8,289 nt of DNA. It comes from Nitriliruptoraceae bacterium (GTDB lineage: Bacteria; Actinomycetota; Nitriliruptoria; Nitriliruptorales; Nitriliruptoraceae). Below, one piece after another: positions 1 through 5,757 of this stretch. The notes beneath the pieces were generated by a model that ran no database searches, was not told where the DNA came from, and was given only the letters and a program-made list of their open reading frames with translations. A program made the position numbers and the translations under genes. Within the stretch, counting starts at the first letter, position 1. Every line of letters starts with the position of its first letter. The stretch spans positions 1-8,289 of the forward strand of contig SKNP01000432.1 of the NCBI GenBank assembly GCA_007120485.1, given 5' to 3'.

Positions 1-781
1 AGGTCTTGGCGAAGCAGCCGTCTTCGGAGGTGTAGACCTTGCCCTGGGGCATCAGGGCGACGAAGTCGTCCTGCACCGGCAGGGAGCCCTTGACGTTGCG
101 GAACGTGGTGGTGGTCTTGCCCGTCCCGGAGAGCCCGATGATCAGCGCCAACTCCTCCTCACCGGAGGCGGTCTGGTCCGCGGGGAAGGTCTTGGCGCCC
201 GAGTGCATCGCCAGCCCACCTCGGTCGTAGACCAGGCGGTTCCACATGCGCAAGCCGCCCATCTTGGACTCGCCGAAGTAGTCCGAGCCGAGGACGCGCG
301 TCGTCCAGTTGTCGAGATCGACCATGATCAGGCAGTCGTCCGGCATGCCGTCCGCGGCCAGGTTCGGCGTGTAGATGACGGTGAACTGCGCCTCGAACCC
401 GTCGTCCGGCGGGAACCACAGCTGCTCCTGCATCCCGGGGACGTTGGCGTTGGCCTGCTCCATGAACAGCCGCGCCCCGGTGCGGAACTCCTCATCGGGG
501 CCGATGTAGCCCTCGAGCAGGAGCATGTCCTGCTCCGCGATGTAGGCGTCCTGGGCCTCCGCCCACGCCTGCGCATCGGCGCGCGACATCGTCGGCTTGC
601 CCGTCGGCTGGTCGGAGACGAAGAACGTCGACGCCGCCAGGCGCGACTTGATCCGCGCCTTGTAGTTGATGTTCCCGAACTCCGTCAGCTGGGCGTTCGG
701 CATCCGCTCCAACGCCCACGATCGCATCTGCTCCTGCGACGGGTTCACCGCCACGGACCTCGCGAACGGCAGCTCTGCCAC
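1..781 (-). CDS. pckA: ATP-dependent phosphoenolpyruvate carboxykinase, divergent, N-terminal part
   Basis: Converts oxaloacetate and ATP to phosphoenolpyruvate, ADP and CO2, the entry step of gluconeogenesis, in the cytosol. 260 residues are present; the C-terminal half lies beyond the left edge (E. coli PckA is 540 residues). Visible motifs: P-loop GLSGTGKTTTT at residues 216-226; paired aspartates D238-D239 where E. coli has its kinase-2 GDDEHGW; EDGCFAKT at 253-260 matching EGGCYAKT; AMHSGAK at 191-197 matching SMHCSAN with the metal histidine kept as H193. R47 can be aligned with substrate-binding R65 of E. coli. The lysine pair of YGGEMKKG appears as YFGESKMG (168-175), so the second lysine, a Mn ligand in E. 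coli, is methionine M174. The N-terminal third is very divergent and lacks a clear TGRSPKDK. The GTG start at 781 is chosen for its strong upstream GAGGAGG. Family assignment is firm; exact activity is inferred. Confidence 0.87.
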   Translation of the reverse strand, partial: MAELPFARSVAVNPSQEQMRSWALERMPNAQLTEFGNINYKARIKSRLAASTFFVSDQPTGKPTMSRADAQAWAEAQDAYIAEQDMLLLEGYIGPDEEFRTGARLFMEQANANVPGMQEQLWFPPDDGFEAQFTVIYTPNLAADGMPDDCLIMVDLDNWTTRVLGSDYFGESKMGGLRMWNRLVYDRGGLAMHSGAKTFPADQTASGEEELALIIGLSGTGKTTTTFRNVKGSLPVQDDFVALMPQGKVYTSEDGCFAKT

Positions 782-787
782 GACCGA

Positions 788-794
788 CCTCCTC
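788..794 (-). promoter_or_regulatory. Ribosome binding site of pckA
   Basis: GAGGAGG on the minus strand, 6 nt before the GTG at 781. It is a near-perfect Shine-Dalgarno match and fixes the start of the carboxykinase, since no in-frame ATG lies close by. Confidence 0.8.
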
Positions 795-803
795 GATCAC
801 CGT

Positions 804-823
804 GCCAGGTCTCGCCACCTGGC
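804..823. promoter_or_regulatory. Palindrome in the pckA leader, candidate operator or RNA hairpin
   Basis: GCCAGGT (804-810) and ACCTGGC (817-823) form a perfect 7-bp inverted repeat around a 6-nt spacer. It sits 23-42 nt upstream of the pckA start and just downstream of a TAAGGT box at 832-837. The position suits a repressor operator near the transcription start or a stem-loop in the leader mRNA. No known regulator is recognised from the sequence. Confidence 0.4.
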
Positions 824-831
824 TGACTTCG

Positions 832-837
832 ACCTTA
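832..837 (-). promoter_or_regulatory. Candidate -10 box for pckA
   Basis: TAAGGT on the minus strand fits the actinobacterial TANNNT -10 pattern and would place transcription start roughly 40-45 nt before the GTG. The hexamer 17 nt further upstream (CGGGGA) does not resemble TTGACA, so this is only a candidate. Confidence 0.25.
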
Positions 838-972
838 GTGAGGTCCCGTCCCGTTCCCCGAACCGAGTGGCCCCCGCGGTGGCCGCTCAGCCGGATCGGT
901 CGCGCCGCGTCGACATGAAGAGGGAAGCGATCCGACACGCGCAGGGCACAATCCTGCCCGTAGAAACCTGGC

Positions 973-978
973 TATGAT
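973..978 (+). promoter_or_regulatory. Candidate -10 box for the gene at 1050
   Basis: TATGAT is one mismatch from TATAAT and stands out in a GC-rich region, about 70 nt before the GTG at 1050. No good -35 is visible 16-18 nt upstream. A small inverted repeat (GGGCA at 944-948, TGCCC at 955-959) lies just ahead of it. Confidence 0.3.
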
Positions 979-1037
979 GCTCGAAGTACAACCTGTTGAT
1001 CCCGCGGATCCGACGTTCAATGTGGGTGACACCGATC

Positions 1038-1043
1038 AAGGAG
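1038..1043 (+). promoter_or_regulatory. Ribosome binding site selecting the GTG start at 1050
   Basis: AAGGAG followed by a 6-nt spacer and GTG. This supports starting the downstream protein at 1050 rather than at the in-frame TTG at 996 or ATG at 1020, which have no comparable site. Confidence 0.75.
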
Positions 1044-1049
1044 TTGGGT

Positions 1050-1460
1050 GTGGCGAAGAAGATGACCGACGAGCATAAGGCCGCCTTGGCCAAGGGCCGC
1101 GCGCAGGGGAAAGCGGTCCGTGATTACCTCGCCGCACTCGAACAGGAACGCCGCCCTGGTCGGCGGGTTGATCGTGAAACGCTCGAGGCCAAGATCCCGG
1201 AGATCCAGGGCCAGATCGATGCGGAACCCGATCCAGCCAAGCGCGTCGAGTTGATCCAGAAGCGCCTCGATCTCGAGGAGCGACTGGTCGAGCTCGGCAA
1301 CGAGCCCGACCTCGAGAGCCTCGAGGCCGGTTTCATCGATGCGGCGGCGGAGTACTCCGAACGCAAGGGCATCACCTACACCGCCTGGCGCGAGGCAGGC
1401 GTCCCCGCAGCCACCCTGAAGGCTGCCGGTGTCAAGCGGACGCGGCGACCGGCGAACTGA
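1050..1460 (+). CDS. Conserved actinobacterial protein of unknown function, 136 residues
   Basis: Begins VAKKMTDEHKAALAKGRAQG, a basic N terminus followed by VRDYLAALE. I recall proteins with this opening, a central helical segment and a C-terminal YSERKGI.Y.AWRE.GVPA..L..AG block from many actinobacteria, annotated only as hypothetical. Residues about 40-90 are rich in Glu, Arg, Lys and Leu and look like long helices, possibly a coiled coil. The C-terminal stretch (about 101-128) reads like a small helical DNA-binding fold; this is inference. There is no signal peptide or membrane segment, and the many lysines and arginines at both ends suit a nucleic-acid-associated cytosolic protein. Codon use is less GC-biased than in neighbours (GAT, GAA, TTG, CAT, AAA occur), as in some highly expressed or older small genes. 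It is monocistronic, divergent from pckA and convergent with the dynamin gene. Confidence 0.82.
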   Translation: MAKKMTDEHKAALAKGRAQGKAVRDYLAALEQERRPGRRVDRETLEAKIPEIQGQIDAEPDPAKRVELIQKRLDLEERLVELGNEPDLESLEAGFIDAAAEYSERKGITYTAWREAGVPAATLKAAGVKRTRRPAN

Positions 1461-1469
1461 TCCAGGTCG

Positions 1470-1499
1470 GCCGGCTGGCTAGCGCACCGGCCAGCCGGC
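1470..1499. terminator. Hairpin terminator between convergent genes
   Basis: GCCGGCTGGC (1470-1479) and GCCAGCCGGC (1490-1499) form a perfect 10-bp stem with a 10-nt loop. It starts 10 nt after the stop of the plus-strand gene (1460) and lies 30 nt beyond the stop of the minus-strand gene (1530), so it could end transcription from both sides. There is no U tract, which is common for actinobacterial terminators. Confidence 0.65.
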
Positions 1500-1529
1500 G
1501 CGGGTCGGCCCAACGGGACGTCGAGCGCT

Positions 1530-3425
1530 TCAGCGACCCAGGACGGCCGGTTGGGCCGGCGCCACGACCGCGTCGCGGGCACGGTTGCCACAGGCATCGA
1601 ACGCCTCCACGAACCGGCTCGCGTCCCGACGATGCGCTTCGAGGGCCGACGGCTCCTCGCTGATCGCCTGGACGATCTCGAACTGCTGGTAGAGGTCCGC
1701 CGCGAAGGCCTGCCGCCGTCGCCCGACGGCGCTACGGACCGTCTCGACCGCGGCATCCACCTGCGCATCGACGTCGGTGAGCAGCGACGCAGCGATCTCG
1801 TCGAGGCGCCGCAGGATCGTCTCCCTCGCCGCGTCGAGGCTGCGCTGCTTGCCGATGCTGCTGGCGAGCTTCCAGCCCACGAGCGCACCCCCGACCAACC
1901 CGATCGGACCGAGCAGGGCAGCGCCGGTGGCAAGCGCGACGCCCCCGCCAGCGGACAGCCCCCCGACGACGGCGCTGGTCCGTGTCGCCTGCCGGCTCCG
2001 GGCCTCGGCCTGGGTCAGTTTCTGGTGCTGGTCCGGGGTCACCAGCAGTGCGTTGGGGGAGAGCCGGACGCTCGGCAGGTTCGGCGCCAGATCGGTCATC
2101 ACCGCGTCGAACCGCTCCTGCAGCTGTCGTTGGAGGCGCTCCACGAGGTGCGCGAAGCCCTCCTCGAACTGCCGCGATGCGAGTTCGCCAGCCACCTCCA
2201 ACTGCCGACGGAACCGCGAGGAGAAGGCCTCGACCTCCTCCAACGTCTGGAGCTCATCGAGCTCACGCTTCGCACGGCTGAAGGGCTGGAGGACCAACCC
2301 GCGGATCCGCATCCGCAACGGCGCCACATCGGTCAACGCGAGCGACACGGCCTCGTCGAACCGCCGCTCGAGCTGTGCGATGTTGCCATCGAGCTGTGCA
2401 CGGAACGTCTGGAGCTGCTCGGGATCCTCGAGCAGCTGCTGCCGGACCTGCACCTCGGCTCGCGCCATCTCGGTGATGCGCACGATCCGCTCGGAGGCTT
2501 CGCGCAGCACCTCGCGACCCGCGTGGTCGGACAGGTAGTTCTCCAGGTCCCGCAGCAGCCGATCAGCGCCGGACCGCTTCCACAGGTCGATGTCGTCCTG
2601 CTGTCGGGCCTGCCAGGCCTCGAGCGCACAGACCGGGTAGACGCGGACCTCCCCGGAGCGACCGGCCTTCTTGGAGGCCTCCACGATGCGTCGGCCCACG
2701 TACTCGAGCACCTCGCCACGCATCGTCGGGTCGTGGAAGTGCTGCGGGTACATGTTGCAGACGAGGAAGGTCTTGCGCAGGTCGCGGCCGACGACCTCTT
2801 CGAGGAACCCGAGCTCGGTCGCCCCGACCGTCGGCGGCGACAGGAACAGCACCACCCCGGCGTCGACGACGTCGAGCTCCTGCAGGGTGCGTTCGGTGTA
2901 GACCTCGTCGGCCTCCGCATCGTCCAGCCCGGGCGTGTCGATCAGCCGTGTGCCGTTGCGGAGGAAGCCGACGGGCACCGTCTGCTCCACGACGGTCACC
3001 CCGAGTTGGTTGTTCGGGTTCGCCTTCTGGGACGTGTAGGCCGACACCTCCTCGACGGCCACGTGCTTGGTGGTGCCGTCGGCGAAGTGGACGACCGCAC
3101 CGGGTGTGTCGCCGTACGACACGTAGACCGGCACCGCCGTCTCTGGCGTCACGTGCATCGAGGAGACCTCGCGCCCGATCAACCCGTTGAGCAGGGTGGA
3201 CTTGCCCCGCTTGATCAGCCCGAAGATGCCGACCGTGAACCGCGTCGACTCGAGGTCACGGCGGACCAGGTCCAGTTCGTGGGCGATCAGCGAGTCGGAC
3301 TCAGCGGAGCCGTCGACCTCGAGTGCGCGGCGTTCCTGGAAGCGGGACCAGACGTCCTCGACCTGCGTCAGCGAGCTGAGGAGCGCCTCGCGCTCCACAT
3401 CGAAATGGTCGAGGAACTCCGCCAC
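1530..3425 (-). CDS. Dynamin-family GTPase (bacterial dynamin-like protein)
   Basis: A 631-residue large GTPase, probably remodelling or protecting the cytoplasmic membrane. Residue numbers are from the GTG at 3425. Visible: G1 GLIKRGKST 69-77; G2 threonine T96 in PETAVPV; G3 DTPG 163-166; and at the G4 position FLVCNMYPQ (220-228) in place of (T/N)KxD. After the GTPase domain comes a long helical stalk-like region (about 300-480), then a Gly/Ala/Leu/Val-rich hydrophobic segment (about 483-525) like the membrane paddle of cyanobacterial BDLP, then an amphipathic C-terminal helix region. Length and layout resemble mycobacterial IniA, but no IniC-like partner is in the window. The frame stays open to an ATG at 3491 (653 residues); I prefer 3425 because the extra 22 codons include atypical ones (GGA, AGG, GCA) and GGGAGGGAAGG precedes the GTG. 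It lies downstream of the MBL gene on the same strand, 134 nt away, so cotranscription is possible. The native target is unknown. Confidence 0.85.
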   Translation of the reverse strand: MAEFLDHFDVEREALLSSLTQVEDVWSRFQERRALEVDGSAESDSLIAHELDLVRRDLESTRFTVGIFGLIKRGKSTLLNGLIGREVSSMHVTPETAVPVYVSYGDTPGAVVHFADGTTKHVAVEEVSAYTSQKANPNNQLGVTVVEQTVPVGFLRNGTRLIDTPGLDDAEADEVYTERTLQELDVVDAGVVLFLSPPTVGATELGFLEEVVGRDLRKTFLVCNMYPQHFHDPTMRGEVLEYVGRRIVEASKKAGRSGEVRVYPVCALEAWQARQQDDIDLWKRSGADRLLRDLENYLSDHAGREVLREASERIVRITEMARAEVQVRQQLLEDPEQLQTFRAQLDGNIAQLERRFDEAVSLALTDVAPLRMRIRGLVLQPFSRAKRELDELQTLEEVEAFSSRFRRQLEVAGELASRQFEEGFAHLVERLQRQLQERFDAVMTDLAPNLPSVRLSPNALLVTPDQHQKLTQAEARSRQATRTSAVVGGLSAGGGVALATGAALLGPIGLVGGALVGWKLASSIGKQRSLDAARETILRRLDEIAASLLTDVDAQVDAAVETVRSAVGRRRQAFAADLYQQFEIVQAISEEPSALEAHRRDASRFVEAFDACGNRARDAVVAPAQPAVLGR

Positions 3426-3559
3426 CGTCCCTGCCCTTCCCTCCCGGGCGAGACCCGTGTCACCGCCGAAGTGTCCGTCCGCACCCAGCATCGACGCCCC
3501 CGCCCGCCGGCTTGAGGGGTGATCGCAGGTCGCTCACGTGACCGCCGCCGCGCTCGACG

Positions 3560-4450
3560 CTAGCGGGGCACCTCCACGAGGTGGGCGCGGTCCTCGCCAT
3601 CGACCCGGAGCCGCCCCTCGTCGACGAGCTTGCCGATCCCCGCTCGGGTCGAGGCTTCCGCCGCCGGCCACAGTCGCCGGTCGACATCGGCGTAGATCCG
3701 TGCCACCAGGTCGCCCGGGCGAGCCGGCCCTTCGGCCAACGCGTCGAGCAGTTGTCCCTCGCGGAACCGACGGTGCTCGGCGTAGTAGCGAAGGACGGCG
3801 GTCGGATCCTCGGTGAGCGCCGGCCCGTGTCCCGGATACAACGCATCGGGCCCCAGATCGAGCACGCGGCGCAACGATGCCAGGTAGGCGCCCAGGTCCC
3901 CGTCCGGGTGCGCGACCACGGAGGTGCCCCGTCCGAGGACGTGATCGCCGGACAGCAGCACCCCGGACGGCAAGCGGACGGCGAGGTGGTCGCGGGTATG
4001 CCCCGGCGTGGCGACCGCCTCGAGCTCCAACCCGCCCCGGCGCACGACCGCGCCATCGCTCAGGATCGCCGTCGACGGGTGGGCGACGTCGGAGGTGGCC
4101 GCCCACGCCTCGACCCCGAACCGGGTCGCCCAGGGGCGTGCCGCCTCCGCATGGTCGGCATGATGATGCGTGACCAGGATGGCGCTCACCGAGGCATCGC
4201 GCGCGCTGAGCGCGTCAACGACGGCCGCCAGGTGCGCCGCGTCGTCCGGGCCAGGGTCGACGATCACCACCTCGCCGCTGCCCGGTGCACCGACCAGGTA
4301 GGTGTTGGTGCCGTCGAGCGTCATGGGCGACGGGTTGTCGGCCAGCACCCGCACGGTCAACTCGTCGAGGTCGGTGACACGCGACAGTTGACCGAACGCG
4401 GGCAGCTCCCACGTCGTGCGGGGATCGACCGGAGCGGTGGGGGTCGCCAT
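3560..4450 (-). CDS. MBL-fold metallo-hydrolase with C-terminal winged helix (LACTB2-like)
   Basis: A 296-residue cytosolic zinc hydrolase. The metal-binding set is complete: THHHADH with H95, H97, D99 and H100; H151 in TPGHT; D169 in SGDHVL; H208 in YPGHGP. The N-terminal NPSPMTLDGTNTYLVG (39-54) and VDPGP (64-68) are typical of the LACTB2-like branch. Residues about 222-290 (REGQLLDALAEG..RPGDLVARIY through LVDEGRLRVDG) form the winged-helix tail found in that branch, whose human member is an endoribonuclease; the bacterial substrate is unknown. ATG at 4450 is chosen because homology begins close to it; it lacks a good Shine-Dalgarno site, and a TACCGT box at 4459-4464 leaves room for leaderless transcription. 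The same frame is open 108 codons upstream, but that stretch is Cys/Arg/Pro-rich with about 80% GC3 and looks non-coding. I recall an MBL hydrolase of this kind next to a NUDIX gene near crp and nth in other actinobacteria. Confidence 0.9.
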   Translation of the reverse strand: MATPTAPVDPRTTWELPAFGQLSRVTDLDELTVRVLADNPSPMTLDGTNTYLVGAPGSGEVVIVDPGPDDAAHLAAVVDALSARDASVSAILVTHHHADHAEAARPWATRFGVEAWAATSDVAHPSTAILSDGAVVRRGGLELEAVATPGHTRDHLAVRLPSGVLLSGDHVLGRGTSVVAHPDGDLGAYLASLRRVLDLGPDALYPGHGPALTEDPTAVLRYYAEHRRFREGQLLDALAEGPARPGDLVARIYADVDRRLWPAAEASTRAGIGKLVDEGRLRVDGEDRAHLVEVPR

Positions 4451-4520
4451 GGCCCCGCACGGTACCCAGGCGCCATCGCGCCGGTCCGCGCGGGCCCATC
4501 GCGTCGACACGACCGCAGAG

Positions 4521-4558
4521 GCCGGGCCCCGGCAACGGGGGAGGTACCGGGGCCCGGC
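4521..4558. terminator. Strong hairpin, 12-bp stem, possible terminator or leader element
   Basis: GCCGGGCCCCGG (4521-4532) pairs perfectly with CCGGGGCCCGGC (4547-4558) across a 14-nt loop containing GGGGGAGG on the plus strand. All pairs are G-C. It lies about 250 nt downstream of the NUDIX stop and about 70 nt upstream of the MBL ATG in the minus direction. Terminator or 5' leader structure are both possible. Confidence 0.5.
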
Positions 4559-4559
4559 G

Positions 4560-4581
4560 GGCCACCCGCGGACGGGTGGCC
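4560..4581. terminator. Second hairpin, 9-bp stem with tetraloop
   Basis: GGCCACCCG (4560-4568) and CGGGTGGCC (4573-4581) form a perfect stem with a 4-nt loop, one base away from the 12-bp hairpin. Transcribed from the minus strand, this one comes first. The pair may be a tandem terminator for the NUDIX gene or a structured leader of the MBL mRNA. Confidence 0.5.
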
Positions 4582-4778
4582 GAGGGCGACCGTGCGTCGG
4601 CGGAGTCGCACGTGGGCGGCAGGACGGATCCGGCCGGACGTACGCGACGCAAGGTCGCCTGCTTGGCGCGTGCACTGCGGTGCATCCGGTCTTCGGCCGT
4701 CGCCGCCGGAGAGGATGGGTCAGCGCGCGTTGCGAGCACAGCGCCGCCGGCACCGCCTCGCCGCCCGCGCACACCGCC

Positions 4779-4814
4779 CACGCCGGTCAGACCGCTCACG
4801 CCGGTCAGACCGGT
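4779..4814. repeat. Two tandem copies of an 18-bp repeat over the NUDIX stop
   Basis: Units at 4779-4796 and 4797-4814 are 17/18 identical, of the form CACGCCGGTCAGACCGST. Each contains the near-palindrome CCGGTC-A-GACCGG, perfect in the second unit (4801-4813). On the minus strand the units carry TGA codons, including the NUDIX stop. Probably a small local duplication. Confidence 0.6.
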
Positions 4815-5611
4815 TCGGGCGGTCCCCCGTCGGGATGTTGGACCATCGGGCGCCCCTGCACCGTGACCACCGTCGGTTGGATCCGACGCTGGTCGACCTC
4901 GCCGGCGGCGGTGGCCCGCTGGACGCCGGCGACGTCGCGATAGCGGTCCAGAGCGGCGAGGTTGCAGCGCGTCGGGTAGATCACGGTCGCCTCGCCGGCG
5001 GCCTGTGCCCGCAGCGCGTCCGCGGGGCGGATCCACCGCATCGCCGTGATCTCCTGGGCGTCGTGCTGCGCGACCTGTCCTGGCGGGACGGTGGCCAGCA
5101 GGAACCGGGTGTCGAACCGTCGGTGCTGGCCTTCCGGGGTCACCCACCACGACCAGAAGCCGAGCTCCCCGAGGTCCAGGACGTAGCCGTTGGCGTCCAA
5201 CCACGGTCGCCAGTCGACGTCCTCGTCGCGCGCGGCCAGCCCGCGCCGGATCTCGACGGCGTCGTCGGCGGCGAGATCGTCCGAGGTCACCGGGGAGCCG
5301 TCCGGCCGGCTGGCCAGCAGCACCCCGGACTCCTCGAAGGTCTCGCGGACCGCGGCGACCAGCAGCCCGAGCGCCCCGATCGGGTCGGTGCCCATGGCGG
5401 CACCCCACCGGTCGAGATCGGCACCTCGCCACCGAGCGGGGTCGAGGTGGCCGTCGCGCTCGTCGACCTTGCCACCGGGGAACACCAGCGCACCACCCGC
5501 GAAGTCCGAGTCGAGGTGGCGTTCGAGGAGCAGGACCTCGAGCCCGCCGCCGTCGAGAGCATCGCGGACCAGCACGACCGTTGCCGCGTCGACCGCCCGC
5601 TGCTCACCCAC
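4805..5611 (-). CDS. NUDIX hydrolase, NUDT19/RP2-like with extended Nudix box
   Basis: A 268-residue cytosolic hydrolase of a nucleoside diphosphate linked to another moiety. The start is a GTG at 5611 with GAGGGG 6 nt upstream. Residues 7-31 (VDAATVVLVRD...LEVLLLERH) are the usual first strands; VFPGGKVD at 43-50 opens the Nudix box and AVRETFEESGVLL at 87-99 closes it, with the catalytic R89-E90 and E93-E94 kept. The box is split by about 28 extra residues (51-80), as in NUDT19/RP2p, a peroxisomal CoA diphosphatase; the C-terminal WWVTPEG...RRFDTRFLLA (about 153-171) also fits that branch. CoA or acyl-CoA cleavage is therefore plausible, but the substrate cannot be read from sequence. It is divergent from selA across 146 bp and upstream of the MBL hydrolase on the same strand, separated by 354 bp. 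The stop TGA is followed in frame by two more TGA codons at 4796-4798 and 4787-4789. Confidence 0.9.
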   Translation of the reverse strand: MGEQRAVDAATVVLVRDALDGGGLEVLLLERHLDSDFAGGALVFPGGKVDERDGHLDPARWRGADLDRWGAAMGTDPIGALGLLVAAVRETFEESGVLLASRPDGSPVTSDDLAADDAVEIRRGLAARDEDVDWRPWLDANGYVLDLGELGFWSWWVTPEGQHRRFDTRFLLATVPPGQVAQHDAQEITAMRWIRPADALRAQAAGEATVIYPTRCNLAALDRYRDVAGVQRATAAGEVDQRRIQPTVVTVQGRPMVQHPDGGPPEPV

Positions 5612-5617
5612 CTGCTG

Positions 5618-5623
5618 CCCCTC
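5618..5623 (-). promoter_or_regulatory. Ribosome binding site of the NUDIX gene
   Basis: GAGGGG on the minus strand with a 6-nt spacer before the GTG at 5611; it decides the non-ATG start. Confidence 0.6.
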
Positions 5624-5642
5624 GCCGACGCCGTGTCGGAGC

Positions 5643-5699
5643 CCGTGGAACCGAGCCTAGTGACCGACGGCGTACCTCCCGGCGACCGCCGTTCCACGG
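5643..5699. promoter_or_regulatory. Widely spaced 9-bp inverted repeat in the divergent promoter region
   Basis: CCGTGGAAC (5643-5651) and GTTCCACGG (5691-5699) are perfect reverse complements separated by 39 bp. They flank a TAGGCT box (minus strand, 5654-5659) that could be the NUDIX -10, and the right arm lies 59 bp before the selA start. Two operator half-sites for one regulator, or a long stem, are possible; no regulator is recognised. Confidence 0.35.
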
Positions 5700-5730
5700 T
5701 TCGGCGTCGACGCGCCCCGGGTCCGGCGCG

Positions 5731-5736
5731 TAGGTT
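5731..5736 (+). promoter_or_regulatory. Weak candidate -10 box for selA-selB
   Basis: TAGGTT fits TANNNT and sits 21 nt before the selA ATG; TCGACG at 5707-5712 could be a poor -35 with an 18-bp spacer. A transcript from here would have a very short leader that still contains the GGGAG site at 5748-5752. Confidence 0.2.
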
Positions 5737-5747
5737 CCCCGCCGACC

Positions 5748-5752
5748 GGGAG
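5748..5752 (+). promoter_or_regulatory. Ribosome binding site of selA
   Basis: GGGAG with a 5-nt spacer before ATG at 5758, supporting that start. Confidence 0.6.
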
Positions 5753-5757
5753 ATCCC

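Larger units (their letters stand above)
4451..4804. other. 354-bp intergenic region, structured, no supported gene
   Basis: Between the NUDIX stop and the MBL start I see no gene supported by homology or codon use. It holds two strong tandem hairpins (4521-4581), a smaller TGCAC/GTGCA stem-loop near 4673-4686, and most of an 18-bp tandem repeat at its right end. Motifs of SRP RNA, RNase P RNA, tmRNA or tRNA were not found. It may be a 3' end plus terminator of the NUDIX gene followed by a promoter and structured leader for the MBL gene. Confidence 0.5.

Noticed and set aside
996..1049. Longer form of the 136-residue protein starting at TTG 996
   Set aside because: The extra 18 residues have no ribosome binding site, whereas GTG 1050 has AAGGAG at ideal spacing and matches the usual N terminus of this family.
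1506..1558. Inverted repeat CGGCCCAAC / GTTGGGCCG across the dynamin stop
   Set aside because: The 35-nt loop and overlap with the last codons make a functional hairpin unlikely beside the much better stem at 1470-1499.
1551..3515. A plus-strand open frame of 654 codons opposite the dynamin gene
   Set aside because: The minus strand carries the clear GTPase motifs; the antisense translation has no domain and follows codon-position bias of the real gene.
3534..3541. TCACGTGA palindrome just downstream of the MBL stop
   Set aside because: An 8-bp palindrome is expected by chance, and no promoter is clearly associated with it.
4451..4774. N-terminal extension of the MBL hydrolase to a 404-residue protein
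   Set aside because: The extra 108 residues are Cys/Arg/Pro-rich, with lower GC3 than the genes and two strong hairpins inside; the family's N terminus matches from close to the ATG at 4450.
5612..5757. Possible selC (tRNA-Sec) gene next to selA
   Set aside because: No UCA anticodon in a plausible loop, no T-arm with TTCGA-like loop and no 8-bp acceptor stem was found on either strand; the same search failed in 782-1049 and 4451-4804.
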